Source: Saliterribacillus persicus
GTDB taxonomy: Bacteria > Bacillota > Bacilli > Bacillales > Amphibacillaceae
Direction of reading: 5' to 3'
Assembly (NCBI RefSeq): GCF_003337485.1
Contig: NZ_QPJJ01000004.1
Coordinates: forward strand, 220,605-284,604
DNA: 64,000 bases
This document shows, in pieces, positions 63,727-64,000 of the stretch. The notes beneath the pieces are model-generated. The model had not been told where the DNA came from. It saw nothing but the letters and a program-made list of their open reading frames with translations, and ran no database searches. Every line of letters starts with the position of its first letter. The stretch's first letter is position 1. A program made the translations under genes and the position numbers.

Positions 63727-63842
63727 CCTGGCAACGTCCTACTCTCGCAGGGGCGCAAGCCCCAACTACCATGGGCGCTGAAGAGCTTAACTACTGTGTT
63801 CGGCATGGGAACAGGTGTGACCTCTTCGCTATTGCTACCAGA
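63727..63842 (-). rRNA. 5S ribosomal RNA
   Basis: About 116 nt on the minus strand: TCTGGTAGCAATAGCGAAGA at the 5' side, CCGAACACAGTAGTTAAGC, and GAGAGTAGGACGTTGCCAGG at the 3' side, the standard Bacillaceae 5S layout. Confidence 0.96.
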
Positions 63843-63911
63843 CTATGTATATTGAAGGAATATACCTTCAAAACTAGATAAGGTGTATGACAATCAAACA
63901 TTTTGTGTTTA

Positions 63912-64000
63912 GTTAAGTCCTCGATCGATTAGTATTCGTCAGCTACACGTGTCACCACGCTTCCACCTCGAACCTATCTACCTCATCGTCTCTGAGGGAT
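63912..64000 (-). rRNA. 23S ribosomal RNA, 3' end (partial)
   Basis: Minus strand ends GACGAATACTAATCGATCGA GGACTTAAC, the conserved 23S 3' terminus; the rest of the gene lies beyond the window. Confidence 0.95.

Overview
The window is chromosomal DNA from a low-GC, spore-forming Bacillaceae relative. An Oceanobacillus- or Virgibacillus-like halotolerant bacillus fits best, but this is inference. Supporting features are a strongly AT-rich composition, AGGAGG-type ribosome sites, TTG/GTG starts, SigW/RsiW, FloT with YuaF, cdaA-cdaR-glmM-glmS with a glmS ribozyme, a T-box leader, a c-di-AMP riboswitch, a Spo0E-like phosphatase and an rRNA operon followed by a tRNA array. I see no prophage, insertion sequence or CRISPR array.

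Layout. 1-3.7 kb: the end of a YesM-like histidine kinase, then a CcpA-type cre site and a carbohydrate ABC importer (lipoprotein plus two permeases, no ATPase). 3.8-8.9 kb: a ring-cleaving dioxygenase and a niacin salvage operon (NrtR-like Nudix protein, pncA, pncB, nadE) with a promoter and candidate operator. 8.9-12 kb: a sugar-nucleotide epimerase-like gene, a previously unlabelled type I toxin-antitoxin locus under a LexA box, a TraB-family membrane protein and an orphan structured RNA of about 400 nt. 12-16.8 kb: small membrane proteins, then yuaF-floT behind a SigW promoter. 16.9-20.4 kb: a second carbohydrate ABC importer with repeated CG-centred operators. 20.5-28 kb: CopCD, a sugar porter and a LuxR-type regulator set among gene remnants, then a DUF418 protein. 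28-32 kb: a three-gene sensory operon (anchored sugar-binding protein, histidine kinase, AraC-type response regulator). 32-38 kb: small housekeeping and acetyltransferase genes, an MFS efflux gene behind a T-box, and rpiA followed by two unknown small ORFs. 38-44 kb: ahpC-ahpF and ktrA-ktrB behind a c-di-AMP riboswitch. 44.5-48.6 kb: a TetR regulator and an ABC-2 exporter sharing a palindromic operator. 48.8-61 kb: a TPR lipoprotein, plsC, a LysM/NlpC-P60 hydrolase, glmS, a Csp3 copper store, glmM, cdaR, cdaA and a Rieske oxidoreductase. 61-64 kb: rsiW, sigW, a spo0E-like gene, nine tRNAs, 5S rRNA and the 3' end of 23S rRNA.

How the genes connect. Two envelope-stress pieces, the sigW promoter and the yuaF-floT promoter, carry matching SigW elements. 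CdaA/CdaR make and regulate c-di-AMP next to GlmM/GlmS, and the same second messenger should be read by the riboswitch in front of ktrAB. Both sugar importers lack an ATPase and probably share an MsmX-like one encoded elsewhere. The most novel items are the LexA-box type I toxin-antitoxin locus (about 9830-10112), the unassigned structured RNA (about 11600-11997) and the T-box in front of a drug-efflux-like MFS gene.
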